This document shows positions 16,086 to 25,000 of a stretch of 64,000 bases of DNA, piece by piece. Positions within the stretch are counted from its first letter, which is position 1. Every line of letters begins with the position of its first letter. Origin of the DNA: Palsa-870 sp039935415 (GTDB lineage Bacteria; Chloroflexota; Dormibacteria; Dormibacterales; Dormibacteraceae); the NCBI GenBank assembly GCA_039935415.1, contig JBDTKH010000005.1:4581-68580 (forward strand). The letters are read 5' to 3'. Position numbers and translations under genes: made by a program. Below the pieces are notes generated by a model. It did no database searches. It worked only from the letters and a program-made list of their open reading frames with translations, and was not told the origin of the DNA.

Positions 16086-17138
16086 TCACGCCGGATAGAC
16101 CACCACGTCGGTGGCCTTGAACGAGAGCCAGACCTCTCCACCCTTGGCGAGGTCCAGCTCTGCGAGTGCGGCTGGCGTGACCTCCGCGACCACAGGCACA
16201 TCGCCCGCGATGTGCACCCGCACGCGATCGCCGAGCAGCTCGATTCCGTCGGCGCGCCCGGGCCAGACGTTGCGGGGACTGCCCTCTGGCCGCTGCCGGT
16301 GAACTGACACGGCGCGCGGATGTATGAGCGCGAAAACGGTTCCAGCTACCGCGTCGGCCGCGGCGACGGCCCGGCCGCCCGGCAGCCGGACGAACCCATG
16401 GTCCGCCTCGCCGCGAAGCAGGTTGACGCCGACGAGGTCGGCGACGTATTTGGACCTCGGGTGCGCTGTGACCTCCGCCGGCGTGCCCGTCTGCACGTGC
16501 CGCCCTTCCTCCATGACGATCATCCGGTCGGCGAGCGTCACCGCCTCGAGGGGATCGTGGGTCACGACCAGGCGAAGGCCTCGAAACGATGCAAGGTGCT
16601 GCTTGAGGTCGCGCCGAACCTCGGCTCGAGTTGTCACGTCAAGCGCGGCCAGCGGCTCGTCGAGCAGGAACAAGCGCGGGTTCGGCGCCAGCGCGCGAGC
16701 CAGGGCGACACGTTGGCGCTCGCCGCCAGACAGGACGGAAGGCTTCGACTTCGCGTACTTCGTGAGACCAACCCTGTCGAGCCACTGCATGGCGCGCGCG
16801 GCCGCCTCCGAGCGCGGCATTCCACGTGAGCGGAGGCCGAAGGCCACGTTGTCGAGAACGCTCAGGTGTGGGAACAGGAGGTAGTCCTGGAACACGACCC
16901 CGATCGAGCGCTTCTCTGTGGGCACGTACTGGTTTGTGGCCGTGTCTTCGAGGACCTCGTCGTCGAGCCGGATGCGCCCCGCATCGATCGGTACGAGACC
17001 TGCGACCGCGCGCAGCAGGGTTGTCTTGCCTGCTCCGTTTGGCCCCAGCAGCGCCACGACCTCGTCCTCCTGGAGGACGAACTCCATGTCGAGGTGCAGC
17101 GAGCCGAGGGTCAACCGCACCGACGCCTCGAGGCTCAC
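16086..17138 (-). CDS. modC: Molybdate ABC transporter, ATP-binding protein
   Basis: 350 residues. The ABC domain covers about 1-230 with Walker A GPNGAGKTT, Q-loop VFQDYLLFPHLSVLDNVAFGL, signature LSGGERQR and Walker B LFLLDEPLAALD. The C-terminal third is a TOBE/Mop-type regulatory domain (about 260-350) that senses oxyanion in this family. GTG 17138 overlaps the modB stop by 4 bp; the frame upstream is only a shadow of modB. It powers molybdate (or tungstate) uptake with ModA and ModB at the cytoplasmic membrane. Confidence 0.94.
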   Translation of the reverse strand: MSLEASVRLTLGSLHLDMEFVLQEDEVVALLGPNGAGKTTLLRAVAGLVPIDAGRIRLDDEVLEDTATNQYVPTEKRSIGVVFQDYLLFPHLSVLDNVAFGLRSRGMPRSEAAARAMQWLDRVGLTKYAKSKPSVLSGGERQRVALARALAPNPRLFLLDEPLAALDVTTRAEVRRDLKQHLASFRGLRLVVTHDPLEAVTLADRMIVMEEGRHVQTGTPAEVTAHPRSKYVADLVGVNLLRGEADHGFVRLPGGRAVAAADAVAGTVFALIHPRAVSVHRQRPEGSPRNVWPGRADGIELLGDRVRVHIAGDVPVVAEVTPAALAELDLAKGGEVWLSFKATDVVVYPA

Positions 17139-17920
17139 GCCGAGCCAAGCCAGCGATTCCTGAGGCCGATCAGAACCAGCAGCGAGACTGCCAGGAGGAC
17201 CAGGCTCAAGACGAATGAAGACTCCGGGTTGGTCTGGAGCAAGAGGTAGACCGCAAGCGGCATCGTCTGCGTGACACCGGGGAAGTTGCCCGCGAAGGTG
17301 ATCGTCGCGCCGAACTCCCCCAGGGCTCGAGCCCAGCAGAGGACCGCGCCGGCGAAAAGCGAAGGCGCGATCAGGGGCAGCGTGACGCGGGTGAAGATCG
17401 TCCAGCGGCGCGCCCCCAGAGCGCGCGCTGCCTCCTCGTACCTGCGGTCCATCGAGCGCAGGCCCGCCTCCACTGTGAGGACGAGAAACGGCATCGCCAC
17501 GAAAGTCTCCGCCATGACCACGCCCGCCGTCGTGAATGGAAGGGTGATGCCGAACGTGCTGTCGAGCCACGATCCCAGCAGACCTCGCCTGCCGAAGGCG
17601 AGCAGCAGGGCGATGCCTCCCACGACCGGCGGCAGAACCATGGGCAGCGTGGTCAGCGCGCGCAGGACCGTGCGGCCCGGGAACTCAACTCGCGCGTAGA
17701 TCCACGCGAGCGGCACCCCGAGCACCAGGGCCAGCGCGGTGGCCGACAGCGACGCCTCGAGCGACAGCTTGAGCGCCTCCAGCGTGTCCGCGGATGTCAG
17801 CGACTGCACCGCGTCATGCCACGGCGTCCTAACGATCAGGCCGACCAGCGGCACGATGAAGAAGGCGGCCCCGACGGTCGCCAGCACGCCAATCGCCAGC
17901 GGCGCCCGCTCGCGCCTCAT
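17135..17920 (-). CDS. modB: Molybdate ABC transporter, permease
   Basis: 261 residues with about six transmembrane helices and the permease EAA-type loop EEAARALGARRWTIFTRVTLPLIAPSLFAG (about 160-190), which contacts ModC. The segments ARALGEFGATITFAGNFPG and QTMPLAVYLLL are strongly typical of ModB. ATG at 17920 lies 3 bp after the modA stop and its own stop overlaps modC, so the three genes are coupled. Confidence 0.95.
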   Translation of the reverse strand: MRRERAPLAIGVLATVGAAFFIVPLVGLIVRTPWHDAVQSLTSADTLEALKLSLEASLSATALALVLGVPLAWIYARVEFPGRTVLRALTTLPMVLPPVVGGIALLLAFGRRGLLGSWLDSTFGITLPFTTAGVVMAETFVAMPFLVLTVEAGLRSMDRRYEEAARALGARRWTIFTRVTLPLIAPSLFAGAVLCWARALGEFGATITFAGNFPGVTQTMPLAVYLLLQTNPESSFVLSLVLLAVSLLVLIGLRNRWLGSA

Positions 17921-17923
17921 GGC

Positions 17924-18694
17924 TCAGGCGTGCTGGAAACCGAAGGACGCCAGCGTCGACTGGCCGTCTGCGGAGACCACGTAGGTGATGAAGGCATGGG
18001 CGATGTCCAGGTTTTTCGATCCCTTGACGGTGACGACCGGGTACGTCGCGATGACGTTGACGACGTCGGGGACTTGAACTCCCTGGACATTGGACCCGGC
18101 TGCCCGCACGTCGGTCGTGTAGACGATGCCGGCGTCTGCCTCGCCCAGCTCGATCTTGGCGACCACGGACTTGACGTCGGTCTCGAGGCTTTTCGGCGTG
18201 ACCTTCACGCCGGCTGTCGCCAGTGCCTGCAGCGCGTACTTGCCCGCTGGAACAGAGGAGCCCTCGGTGATGTAGATCACCCCGGGCTTGGCAAGATCGG
18301 CCAGGCCGTTGATCCCCTTCGGGTTGCCCGGCGCGACGACGATCTCGAGCTTGTTATGGGCAAACACCTGCGAGGAGCCGGCGGTGAACCCATCGGCGTT
18401 GAGCTTGTCCATGTTGGCGGTGTCGGCCGAGGCGAACACGTCGGCCTGGGCGCCCTGCTCGATCTGCGTCACGAGGGTTGGAGTGCCGGCAAAGTTGATG
18501 AAGAGAGCGACCGACGGATGGGCCTGGTGGAAGGACTTGCCGAGGGCGTTGAACGAGTCGGTGAGCGACGCGGCGGCGAAGATGTTCATCGAGCCGTTGA
18601 GGGATGCCGGCGAGCCGGCGGCGGTACCCCCTGTGCTCCCGCAAGCGGCGACGACTAACGCGATTGCCACCAGTGATGGAACACGCATCAGCAT
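17924..18694 (-). CDS. modA: Molybdate-binding lipoprotein
   Basis: 256 residues. A lipoprotein signal with lipobox VVAACGS ends at Cys18, so the mature protein is anchored outside the membrane. The mature part begins with the ModA hallmark MNIFAAASLTDSFNALGKSF, and the oxyanion-site segments FAGTPTLVTQIEQGAQADVFASAD and DAGIVYTTDV follow in the usual order. It captures molybdate or tungstate for ModBC. It stands second in the operon, 12 bp after the HTH-Mop regulator gene. Confidence 0.95.
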   Translation of the reverse strand: MLMRVPSLVAIALVVAACGSTGGTAAGSPASLNGSMNIFAAASLTDSFNALGKSFHQAHPSVALFINFAGTPTLVTQIEQGAQADVFASADTANMDKLNADGFTAGSSQVFAHNKLEIVVAPGNPKGINGLADLAKPGVIYITEGSSVPAGKYALQALATAGVKVTPKSLETDVKSVVAKIELGEADAGIVYTTDVRAAGSNVQGVQVPDVVNVIATYPVVTVKGSKNLDIAHAFITYVVSADGQSTLASFGFQHA

Positions 18695-18706
18695 CCGACC
18701 CCTCGC

Positions 18707-19105
18707 TCAGCTGCTCGGCAGCTCGATCACGACGTTGGTTGATTTGATCGAGGCCACGGCCACGACGCCCGGCTTGAGACCCAGCTCGTCAGCCGCTTCC
18801 CGGGTCATCAAGGACACGATCCGGTGCGGTCCTGCCTGCATCTCGACCTGGGCCGCCACCGCATCCTTCACGACGCGGGTCACGATTCCCCGGAAACGGT
18901 TTCGCGCGGACTCGCTGACGATCGTGGGCGGGTCCGGTCGCGGCTTCGCCGTCATGTAGCGAGCCAGGGCGGCGCCGTCGATCTTCCGCTGACCGCCGGC
19001 CGATCGAACCGTCTTGATCCGGCCCGAGTCGACGAGCCTCCTCACGGTGTCCGGGCTGACCCGCAGGAGTTCGGCCGCCTGCCCGATCCTCAGGTGCTCG
19101 CTCAC
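18707..19105 (-). CDS. HTH-Mop (TOBE) regulator, ModE analogue
   Basis: 132 residues from GTG 19105. Residues about 3-50 form an excisionase/MerR-like winged HTH (LRIGQAAELLRVSPDTVRRLVDSGRIKTVRSAGGQRKI) and residues about 64-132 a single Mop/TOBE domain (ARNRFRGIVTRVVKDAVAAQVEMQAG...). This pairing, encoded just ahead of modA, indicates a molybdate-responsive transcription factor that does the job of ModE, which itself has a different HTH and two Mop domains. The GTG fits the start of the HTH; a longer frame to 19183 lacks similarity. A TACAGT at 19112-19117 so close to the GTG would fit a leaderless transcript, which is tentative. Confidence 0.85.
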   Translation of the reverse strand: MSEHLRIGQAAELLRVSPDTVRRLVDSGRIKTVRSAGGQRKIDGAALARYMTAKPRPDPPTIVSESARNRFRGIVTRVVKDAVAAQVEMQAGPHRIVSLMTREAADELGLKPGVVAVASIKSTNVVIELPSS

Positions 19106-19248
19106 CGGATCGACTGTAGCAAATACGGCCCTCGTGGGTGATGCAGCCAGCGAACGCCTTACGAATCCGCGGGTAGCTGGCAATTGCCAGCTTTGGCGCC
19201 TGCGGGATCGGACCCGGCACGCGCATCAACAGCGCATAGACTGCGGCG

Positions 19249-20736
19249 ATGGACCGCATGAGTCCGCAGGACGCCATGTTCCTGGCCGTCGAGGACGATC
19301 GGAACCCCATGCACATCGGGAACGTGTCGGTATTTGTCGGCCCAGCACCGCGTTACGGCGACCTCGTCCGGACGGTGGCCGCAAATCTCCACCTGGTCCC
19401 GCGCTACCGGCAGCGGGTCCGGTTCGTCCCGATGGAGCTCGGCCGCCCGGTGTGGGTCGACGACCCACATTTCCAGATCCTCTATCACATCCGCCACACG
19501 GCAATTCCTCGTCCTGGATCGGCCGAGGAATTGCGCAACCTTGCAGGTCGTGTCTTCGCCCAGAACCTCGACAGAGGCAAGCCTCTCTGGGAGTTGTGGA
19601 TGGTCGAGGGCCTGGAGGATGACCGGTGGGCGCTGATCTCGAAGGTCCACCACTCCATGGTCGACGGCGTCGCGGGCACCGACCTGCTCACCGTGCTGCT
19701 CGACCGCGAGCCCCAGCCGCCGCCTAAGAAGGCTCCGCCTTGGCGGGCGGCCCCCGAGCCAAGCGACCTGCACCTGCTGGCCGACGCAGCCGCGGATGCC
19801 ATCGTGGATCCGATCAACCGCCTCCGCGGCCTGCCGATCGTTGCGCGCGCAAGCCTCGCCGGCGGACTGGGCCTGGGCATGGGCATGGGCAACCTCACTG
19901 ACGCCTGGAACTTCGTGAACTCGCTCGGCAGCTGGAGGCAGCCGACCGTGGGGTCGCTCAACGGACCCATCGGTCCGCATCGCAGGTGGAGCTGGGCGAA
20001 TGCGACCCTGGCGCAGGTCAAAGAGATTCGCGAAGCATTCGGCGGCACGGTCAACGATGTCGTCCTGAGCGCGATCACCAGGGGATTCCGGGACCTCCTC
20101 GTCAAGCGCGGCGAGACGGTGACCGGCAAGGTCGTGCGGACGCTGGTTCCGGTGTCGGTCAGGCATGAGAACGAGCGAGGCCTGTACAACAACCGCGTCT
20201 CGGGTCTCTTCCCCGGACTCCCGGTCGGAATCAAAGACCCCGTCGAGCGCCTGAACGCCGTCCGGAAGCAGATGGAGCGCTTCAAGGGATCCGGTCAGGC
20301 GGTCGCCGGCGACGTGCTGACCCGGCTTTCCGGCTTCGCCCCGCCGATGCTGCTCGCGGTGAGCACCCGGCTGGCTGTGCGTTCCCAGCAGAGGCTGGTC
20401 CAGACGGTCACGACCAACGTGCCGGGCCCGCAGTTCCCCCTCTACGCCGCCGGCAAGCAGATGCTGTACTCGTACCCGTACGTCCCGATCGCCGGCCACG
20501 TGCGGATCGGGGTCGCGATCTTCTCCTACCTCGGCGGCCTCAACTTCGGGGTTACGGGTGACTACGACTCGGTCCCGGACCTCGAGGTGCTGACCCGAGG
20601 GATCGAGTCGGGAATCGCCGAGCTCCTCGAACTCGCCCGACGGCCCGGCAAGGTGGCGGCGAAGTCCAACGGCGCCAACGGGGCGGCGCGTCGGCCTCCG
20701 CGCCGCCACACAAGGGTCATCAGCAACCGCGCGTAG
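19249..20736 (+). CDS. Wax ester synthase/diacylglycerol acyltransferase (WS/DGAT)
   Basis: 495 residues, normal for the bacterial WS/DGAT family. The N-terminus MDRMSPQDAMFLAVE is the family start, and the catalytic HHxxxDG motif is present as HHSMVDG (about residue 135). The C-terminal block NVPGPQFPLYAAGKQM and the following GGLNFGVTGDYDSVPD are also conserved. It makes triacylglycerol or wax esters from acyl-CoA at the membrane-lipid droplet surface. It precedes a palindrome and a tryptophanase pair with 143 bp between, so it is probably its own unit. Confidence 0.93.
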   Translation: MDRMSPQDAMFLAVEDDRNPMHIGNVSVFVGPAPRYGDLVRTVAANLHLVPRYRQRVRFVPMELGRPVWVDDPHFQILYHIRHTAIPRPGSAEELRNLAGRVFAQNLDRGKPLWELWMVEGLEDDRWALISKVHHSMVDGVAGTDLLTVLLDREPQPPPKKAPPWRAAPEPSDLHLLADAAADAIVDPINRLRGLPIVARASLAGGLGLGMGMGNLTDAWNFVNSLGSWRQPTVGSLNGPIGPHRRWSWANATLAQVKEIREAFGGTVNDVVLSAITRGFRDLLVKRGETVTGKVVRTLVPVSVRHENERGLYNNRVSGLFPGLPVGIKDPVERLNAVRKQMERFKGSGQAVAGDVLTRLSGFAPPMLLAVSTRLAVRSQQRLVQTVTTNVPGPQFPLYAAGKQMLYSYPYVPIAGHVRIGVAIFSYLGGLNFGVTGDYDSVPDLEVLTRGIESGIAELLELARRPGKVAAKSNGANGAARRPPRRHTRVISNRA

Positions 20737-20843
20737 AACCAGCCCATGGGCCGTGCCTTTGTGGAGGACAAAACAGTGCATTCCATCGCATTCGAGTGTC
20801 GCTCCGGCGAAAGGCCCCTACATGTGAGGTCCTTTGGCCCTCA

Positions 20844-20860
20844 TTGACAGCGCCTGTCAA
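20844..20860. promoter_or_regulatory. Perfect operator-like palindrome TTGACAG-N3-CTGTCAA
   Basis: A seven-pair inverted repeat with a three-base centre lies 20 bp before the start of the following gene. The left half contains TTGACA, a consensus -35 box, so a repressor bound here would cover it. This is the only strong symmetry in the 143-bp gap. The regulator is unknown. Confidence 0.5.
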
Positions 20861-20879
20861 CGGCACGATGTGATGTGAA

Positions 20880-21338
20880 GTGTTCCTCCGCTCCTTCGTG
20901 GTCGTGGCGCGCCCGTCGGCGGAGGTCGAGGCTGAGATCGCAGCAGGCGCCGAGAACTGGCTGCCAGACATGGCCAGGGGGGCGAACGGCGACGGCGAGA
21001 AGCTCCTTTCCGAGCTTGGGTTTGACATCGGCGCTCGGCGGATCGCCAGGCAGATCGAGGTGGAGATCGGCGCGCCCAGGGTGGCAGCCGGACTCATGTT
21101 CAGGCCGATCCGATGGCACGCCGCGACCGAAGCCGGGCTGTTTCCGACCCTGGACGGCGAGCTTGAGATAGCCGCGCTGGGCAGCACACGGACCCAGCTC
21201 GGCCTCAGCGCCAATTACGAGCCGCCGCTCGGGCTGTTCGGCAAGATCGCGGACCGCGCCCTGTTTCACCGGGCTGCCGAGGTGACCGTCAAGGACTTCC
21301 TGGAGCGAATCGGCAACCGCCTCGAGCGCAGCGGGTAG
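20880..21338 (+). CDS. Small protein of unknown function (SRPBCC-like features)
   Basis: 152 residues from GTG 20880. No signal peptide or membrane segment is seen. The order of strands and helices (FLRSFVVVARPSAEVEAEI at the start, a central beta-rich part, and a long C-terminal amphipathic helix FLERIGNRL) is loosely like small lipid- or ligand-binding SRPBCC proteins, but I cannot place it by motif. It lies 11 bp before the tryptophanase gene, so the two are probably co-transcribed from the palindrome-marked region. Confidence 0.6.
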   Translation: MFLRSFVVVARPSAEVEAEIAAGAENWLPDMARGANGDGEKLLSELGFDIGARRIARQIEVEIGAPRVAAGLMFRPIRWHAATEAGLFPTLDGELEIAALGSTRTQLGLSANYEPPLGLFGKIADRALFHRAAEVTVKDFLERIGNRLERSG

Positions 21339-21349
21339 CAGGCGAGCAA

Positions 21350-22735
21350 TTGCCGGACACCTTCAAGACGATCGTCGAACCGTTCAAGATCAAGACGGTC
21401 GAGCCCATTCGCATGACCTCCCGCGACGAGCGCGCGGGGTTCCTGAAGACCGCCGGATATAACCTCTTCCGGCTCTCATCCGCCAACGTCTTGATCGACC
21501 TGCTGACCGACTCAGGCACGGGTGCGATGAGCTCTGAGCAGTGGGCGGGGATGATGCGGGGTGACGAGGCATACGCGGGATCGAGCAGCTTCTACCGGTT
21601 CGAGAACGTGGTCAAGGGGCTCACAGGATTCAAGAACGTCATACCCACTCACCAAGGTCGAGCCGCAGAGAGAATCCTGTTTTCGGTCGCATCGGGATCG
21701 GGCAAGACGATCCCAGGTAACCATCACTTCGATACGACTCGCGCGAACATCGAAGTCACCGGCGCCGAAGCGCTCGATCTTCCGTGCAGCGAGGCGGCCG
21801 ACCCATCGCGGCCGGCGCCGTTCAAGGGCAACATCGACCTCGAGCGCCTCGAGAGCCTGCTTCATGAGCGGTCCGGTCAGGTGCCGATGTGCATCATCAC
21901 GCTGACCGACAACACCGGAGGAGGACAGCCTGTATCGCTGCGCAACCTGCGCGATGCGCGCGCTTTGCTCAATGGGTACGGGGTCCCCCTGATCCTCGAC
22001 GGGGCTCGCTTTGCCGAAAACGCGATGTTCGTCAAAATGCGAGAACCCGGCAACGGCGATAGGACCCCTCGAGAAATTGCTCGCGAGCAGTTCTCGTATG
22101 CAGACGGCTGCCTGATGAGCGCCAAGAAGGACGGCATCGCCAACATCGGCGGCTTTCTGGCTCTGAACGATGGCGCGTGGGCGGAACGGGCCAGGCAGCT
22201 ACTGATCCTGACTGAGGGATTCACCACGTACGGAGGCCTCGCCGGTAGGGATCTGGAAGCGATCGCGCAGGGTCTCGAAGAAGTGCTCCACGAGGACTAC
22301 CTGCGGTACCGGCTGAGGAGCGCCGAATATCTCGGCGACGGGATCCGAAGCGCGGGCATCCCGATCATCGAGCCTCCCGGCGGGCACGCCGTGTACATCG
22401 ACGCTCGTGGGATGCTGCCTCACATTCCGCCTGGTCTGCTTCCGGGCCAGGCGTTGAGCTGCGCTCTTTACGTCGAGGGTGGCGTGCGTTCGATCGAGGT
22501 GGGGACCGTCATGTTCGGCCACACCGATCCGAAGAGCAAGGAACAGATACCTGCAGACAAGGACCTCGTGCGCCTCGCCCTGCCGCGGCGTGTCTACACC
22601 CAGAGCCACGTCGACTACGTGATCGAGGTGGCGGAATCCCTGGCCCGGAACCGCGCTGCGATCAGAGGCTACAGGATCGTTTCCGAGCCTACGGCGCTGC
22701 GCCATTTCACTGCCGTATTCGCGCCAGTCGACTGA
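21350..22735 (+). CDS. tnaA: Tryptophanase (beta-eliminating PLP lyase)
   Basis: 461 residues against about 471 for E. coli TnaA. The family core is complete: LLTDSGTGAMS, MRGDEAYAGS, PTHQGRAAE, the PLP lysine in MSAKKDG (about residue 255), and GGLAGRDLEA. Three positions that separate tryptophanase from tyrosine phenol-lyase all match tryptophanase: Asp in FDTT (TPL has Thr), Val in SIEVG (TPL has Arg), and His in LRHFTA (TPL has Phe). It would split tryptophan to indole, pyruvate and ammonia in the cytoplasm. The start is TTG 21350. No TnaB permease or TnaC-like leader is visible nearby. Confidence 0.85.
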   Translation: MPDTFKTIVEPFKIKTVEPIRMTSRDERAGFLKTAGYNLFRLSSANVLIDLLTDSGTGAMSSEQWAGMMRGDEAYAGSSSFYRFENVVKGLTGFKNVIPTHQGRAAERILFSVASGSGKTIPGNHHFDTTRANIEVTGAEALDLPCSEAADPSRPAPFKGNIDLERLESLLHERSGQVPMCIITLTDNTGGGQPVSLRNLRDARALLNGYGVPLILDGARFAENAMFVKMREPGNGDRTPREIAREQFSYADGCLMSAKKDGIANIGGFLALNDGAWAERARQLLILTEGFTTYGGLAGRDLEAIAQGLEEVLHEDYLRYRLRSAEYLGDGIRSAGIPIIEPPGGHAVYIDARGMLPHIPPGLLPGQALSCALYVEGGVRSIEVGTVMFGHTDPKSKEQIPADKDLVRLALPRRVYTQSHVDYVIEVAESLARNRAAIRGYRIVSEPTALRHFTAVFAPVD

Positions 22736-22785
22736 CCGGGGTGCGGCTTCGGAGCCCTTCGCGCGATGTGGCATCTTGTGCGGCA

Positions 22786-23631
22786 ATGACGGCCACCCGC
22801 AGAGCGCTCGTCCTTGGAGGCGGTGGCGTCACCGGCATCGCCTGGGAGCTTGGTTTGCTCGCCGGGCTGGCTGAGAAGGGGATGAACTTGACGTCTCCTG
22901 ACCTGGTCGTCGGCACCTCGGCTGGATCCGTGGTCGGCGCCCAGATCCTTAGTGGAGCTCCGATCGAGGACCTTTACGCGGAGCAGCTGGCGGACCCGAC
23001 GGGCGAGCCGGCGGCGAGAATAGGCGCGAGCGCGCTGGCCCGTCTCGCTGTCGCTTACCTCTGGCCGGGTGACGCCCGTCGAGGCCGTGCATACCTGGGC
23101 CGTGCCGCGCTCAAGGCGCTCACCGGACCCGAGTCGGAGAGTCGGAGAGTAATTGAGCGACTTGTGCGGCAACGCCCCTGGCCAGAACGACGGCTGCTCA
23201 TCACCGCCGTTGACGCTGAGACAGGCGAACCCCGCGTGTTCGATCGTGACAGCGGGGTGGTGCTCAGCGACGCCGTGGCCGCCAGCTGCGCCGTCCCGAT
23301 CGTCTGGCCTCCGATCACGATCGGGGGACGTCGCTACATCGACGGCGGCGTCCGCTCCATCACGAACGCAGACCTCGCCACGGGATGCGATCGCGTGGTC
23401 GTGCTCGCTCCGGTGACTGTCGCGTTACGGCCAAGCGGCCGGATCGCCAACCAGCTCGCTGCGCTCGGCGCCGGCGTTCGTTCGGCTGTGGTCAGCCCTG
23501 ATGCGCAGGCCCGCCAGGCGATCGGCCGCAACGTGCTCGATCCCGCTCGGCGCGCCGCATCTGCCCGCGCCGGTCGTCAACAGGCGAGCGGCGTCGCGGA
23601 TGCGGTTCGCGCGGTCTGGTCAGCCGCCTAA
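22786..23631 (+). CDS. Patatin-like phospholipase
   Basis: 281 residues. The oxyanion loop GGGGVTG is near residue 11, the nucleophile elbow GTSAG near residue 44, and the catalytic aspartate motif DGG near residue 185 (RRYIDGGVRS), all in the patatin order. No signal peptide is seen. RssA-like bacterial patatins are cytoplasmic acyl hydrolases. ATG 22786 is chosen as the family start; the frame runs on upstream to 22741 without similarity. Its 3' end overlaps the convergent aldo/keto reductase remnant by 4 bp. Confidence 0.9.
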   Translation: MTATRRALVLGGGGVTGIAWELGLLAGLAEKGMNLTSPDLVVGTSAGSVVGAQILSGAPIEDLYAEQLADPTGEPAARIGASALARLAVAYLWPGDARRGRAYLGRAALKALTGPESESRRVIERLVRQRPWPERRLLITAVDAETGEPRVFDRDSGVVLSDAVAASCAVPIVWPPITIGGRRYIDGGVRSITNADLATGCDRVVVLAPVTVALRPSGRIANQLAALGAGVRSAVVSPDAQARQAIGRNVLDPARRAASARAGRQQASGVADAVRAVWSAA

Positions 23632-24577
23632 ACGAAGAGGGGCTCGGAATGGGAACGCGCGAGCAGCGCTTCCATCTCGCTGTCCTCGGGCACATGGTGA
23701 AACCTGCTTGCGGCATCGAGCACGAACGGCAAGAGGTCGACGTCGCCCACGCTGTTCAGGAAGATGCCGGACCGGCCCATCGCCCACCAGACGGCCAGGT
23801 CGATCGCATCCGGTGAGTCGAACGGCTGGTACCAGGTGGTGCGGTTGTGGTCGCGCTCCATCCACGGGCGCAGCGCGATCGATTTGATGGTCTGCACCGC
23901 CACGCTACGCTCCTCGCAGCTCGTGATAAGGGCTTCGAGTTCTCGCGGTAGTACGCGTTTTGCATCGTGGCGTAGTTGTAAGGCAGCAGCACCGAGTCGA
24001 AGTCGAAGCGATCCAGGCTTCGCCGGTGCGTGGCGGCGATCTGCCCGCCGTGCCCGGTGACCCCGATCCACTTGATCAGGCCCTCCTCGCGCGCCACGAG
24101 CGCCGCGTCGAGCGCCCCTTCAGGACTGAGAGCCTGGTCCCACTCGATGGGATCGGCGAGCGAGTGTATCTGCCACAGGTCTACGTGAGCCACGCCCAAA
24201 CGGTCGAGTGACCGATGGATTTCCTCGCGCGCTCCTTTCTCGTCGCGCCTATCGCCCTTGGTGGCGACGAAGAACCGTCCAGGTTCTCGCTTCAGCCACG
24301 GCGCGACCCGAAGTTCCGAATCGCCATAGGAGGAGGCGGTGTCGATGTGATTGACGCCGTGGCGCAACAAGACATCGAGTGTCTCGTCCGCGGCTTTCTG
24401 CGAGACGCCGCCCAGCGACGCCGCGTCAAAGATAACCCTCGTGCTCTTGTGCCCGTACGACCGAACTCGGCCTTCGCGATCAATCTCGCCCCCGCAGATC
24501 TTTCGGCCGAAAAGCAGTGACCCCAGCGAATCCGTCGGGCTTGCGCCTCTCGAACCCACCGGGGCCATAGCGATCAT
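23628..24577 (-). pseudogene. Aldo/keto reductase, frameshifted
   Basis: The first part (from about 24577, ATG) gives a normal AKR N-terminus with the catalytic tetrad Asp and Tyr in HIDTASSYGD, Lys in FVATKGD and His in WQIHSL. Near 23933-23945 the frame shifts. The second frame continues with the C-terminal half (LEALITSCEERSVAVQTIKSIALRPW...) to the stop at 23628. Adding one T to the AACTCG run would restore a protein of about 316 residues. The start is uncertain, since the frame is open back to 24706. Intact, it would be an NAD(P)H-dependent oxidoreductase. The defect may be decay or a one-base sequencing error. Confidence 0.8.
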
Positions 24578-24679
24578 TGCACCGACTTCTGGAACTTTCA
24601 ACGTGTGAATTGTGGCCAGGCGACAGTGCATAGCCGAGGGCCTGTTGCGGCAACAGACGCTGGCTATGAGCCCGACCAG

Positions 24680-24961
24680 GTGGGCGACCTGAAAATCGGT
24701 TCGCAAGACGCGTGGCCACAGCTGCCGTACGTGGCGTGGAAGGACACTCTCAAAACGCTCCAGATGTGCGTCCAGATCGTCGGAAAGGTCCGGCTCGCGC
24801 TCACGCCGATGGGGCCTCAGTGGGCCAACGTTCCGCTTTACGTGACGGCGCGCGGACTGACCACCACGCCGATGCGGACCGCGATCCGGATCTTCCAGCT
24901 TGAGCTCGACCTGATCGACCGCGCGTCGCTGAGCGCCTGCGGAGGCTGGTCAGCTCTTTAA
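24680..24961 (+). pseudogene. N-terminal fragment of a DUF5996-type protein
   Basis: About 93 residues from GTG 24680. The stretch WPQLPYVAWKDTLKTLQMCVQIVGKVRLAL followed by NVPLYVTARGLTTTPM matches the start of DUF5996 proteins, which I recall as about 300 residues. Here the frame stops about 25 residues after that motif and no continuation is visible in the next frames before the glutaredoxin-like gene at 25001. It is read as a truncated gene. It lies next to the frameshifted aldo/keto reductase in the same worn patch. Confidence 0.6.
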
Positions 24962-25000
24962 CCAGGCCGCCAATGAGCCTGGCCGACGGTCAAGCGTTTG

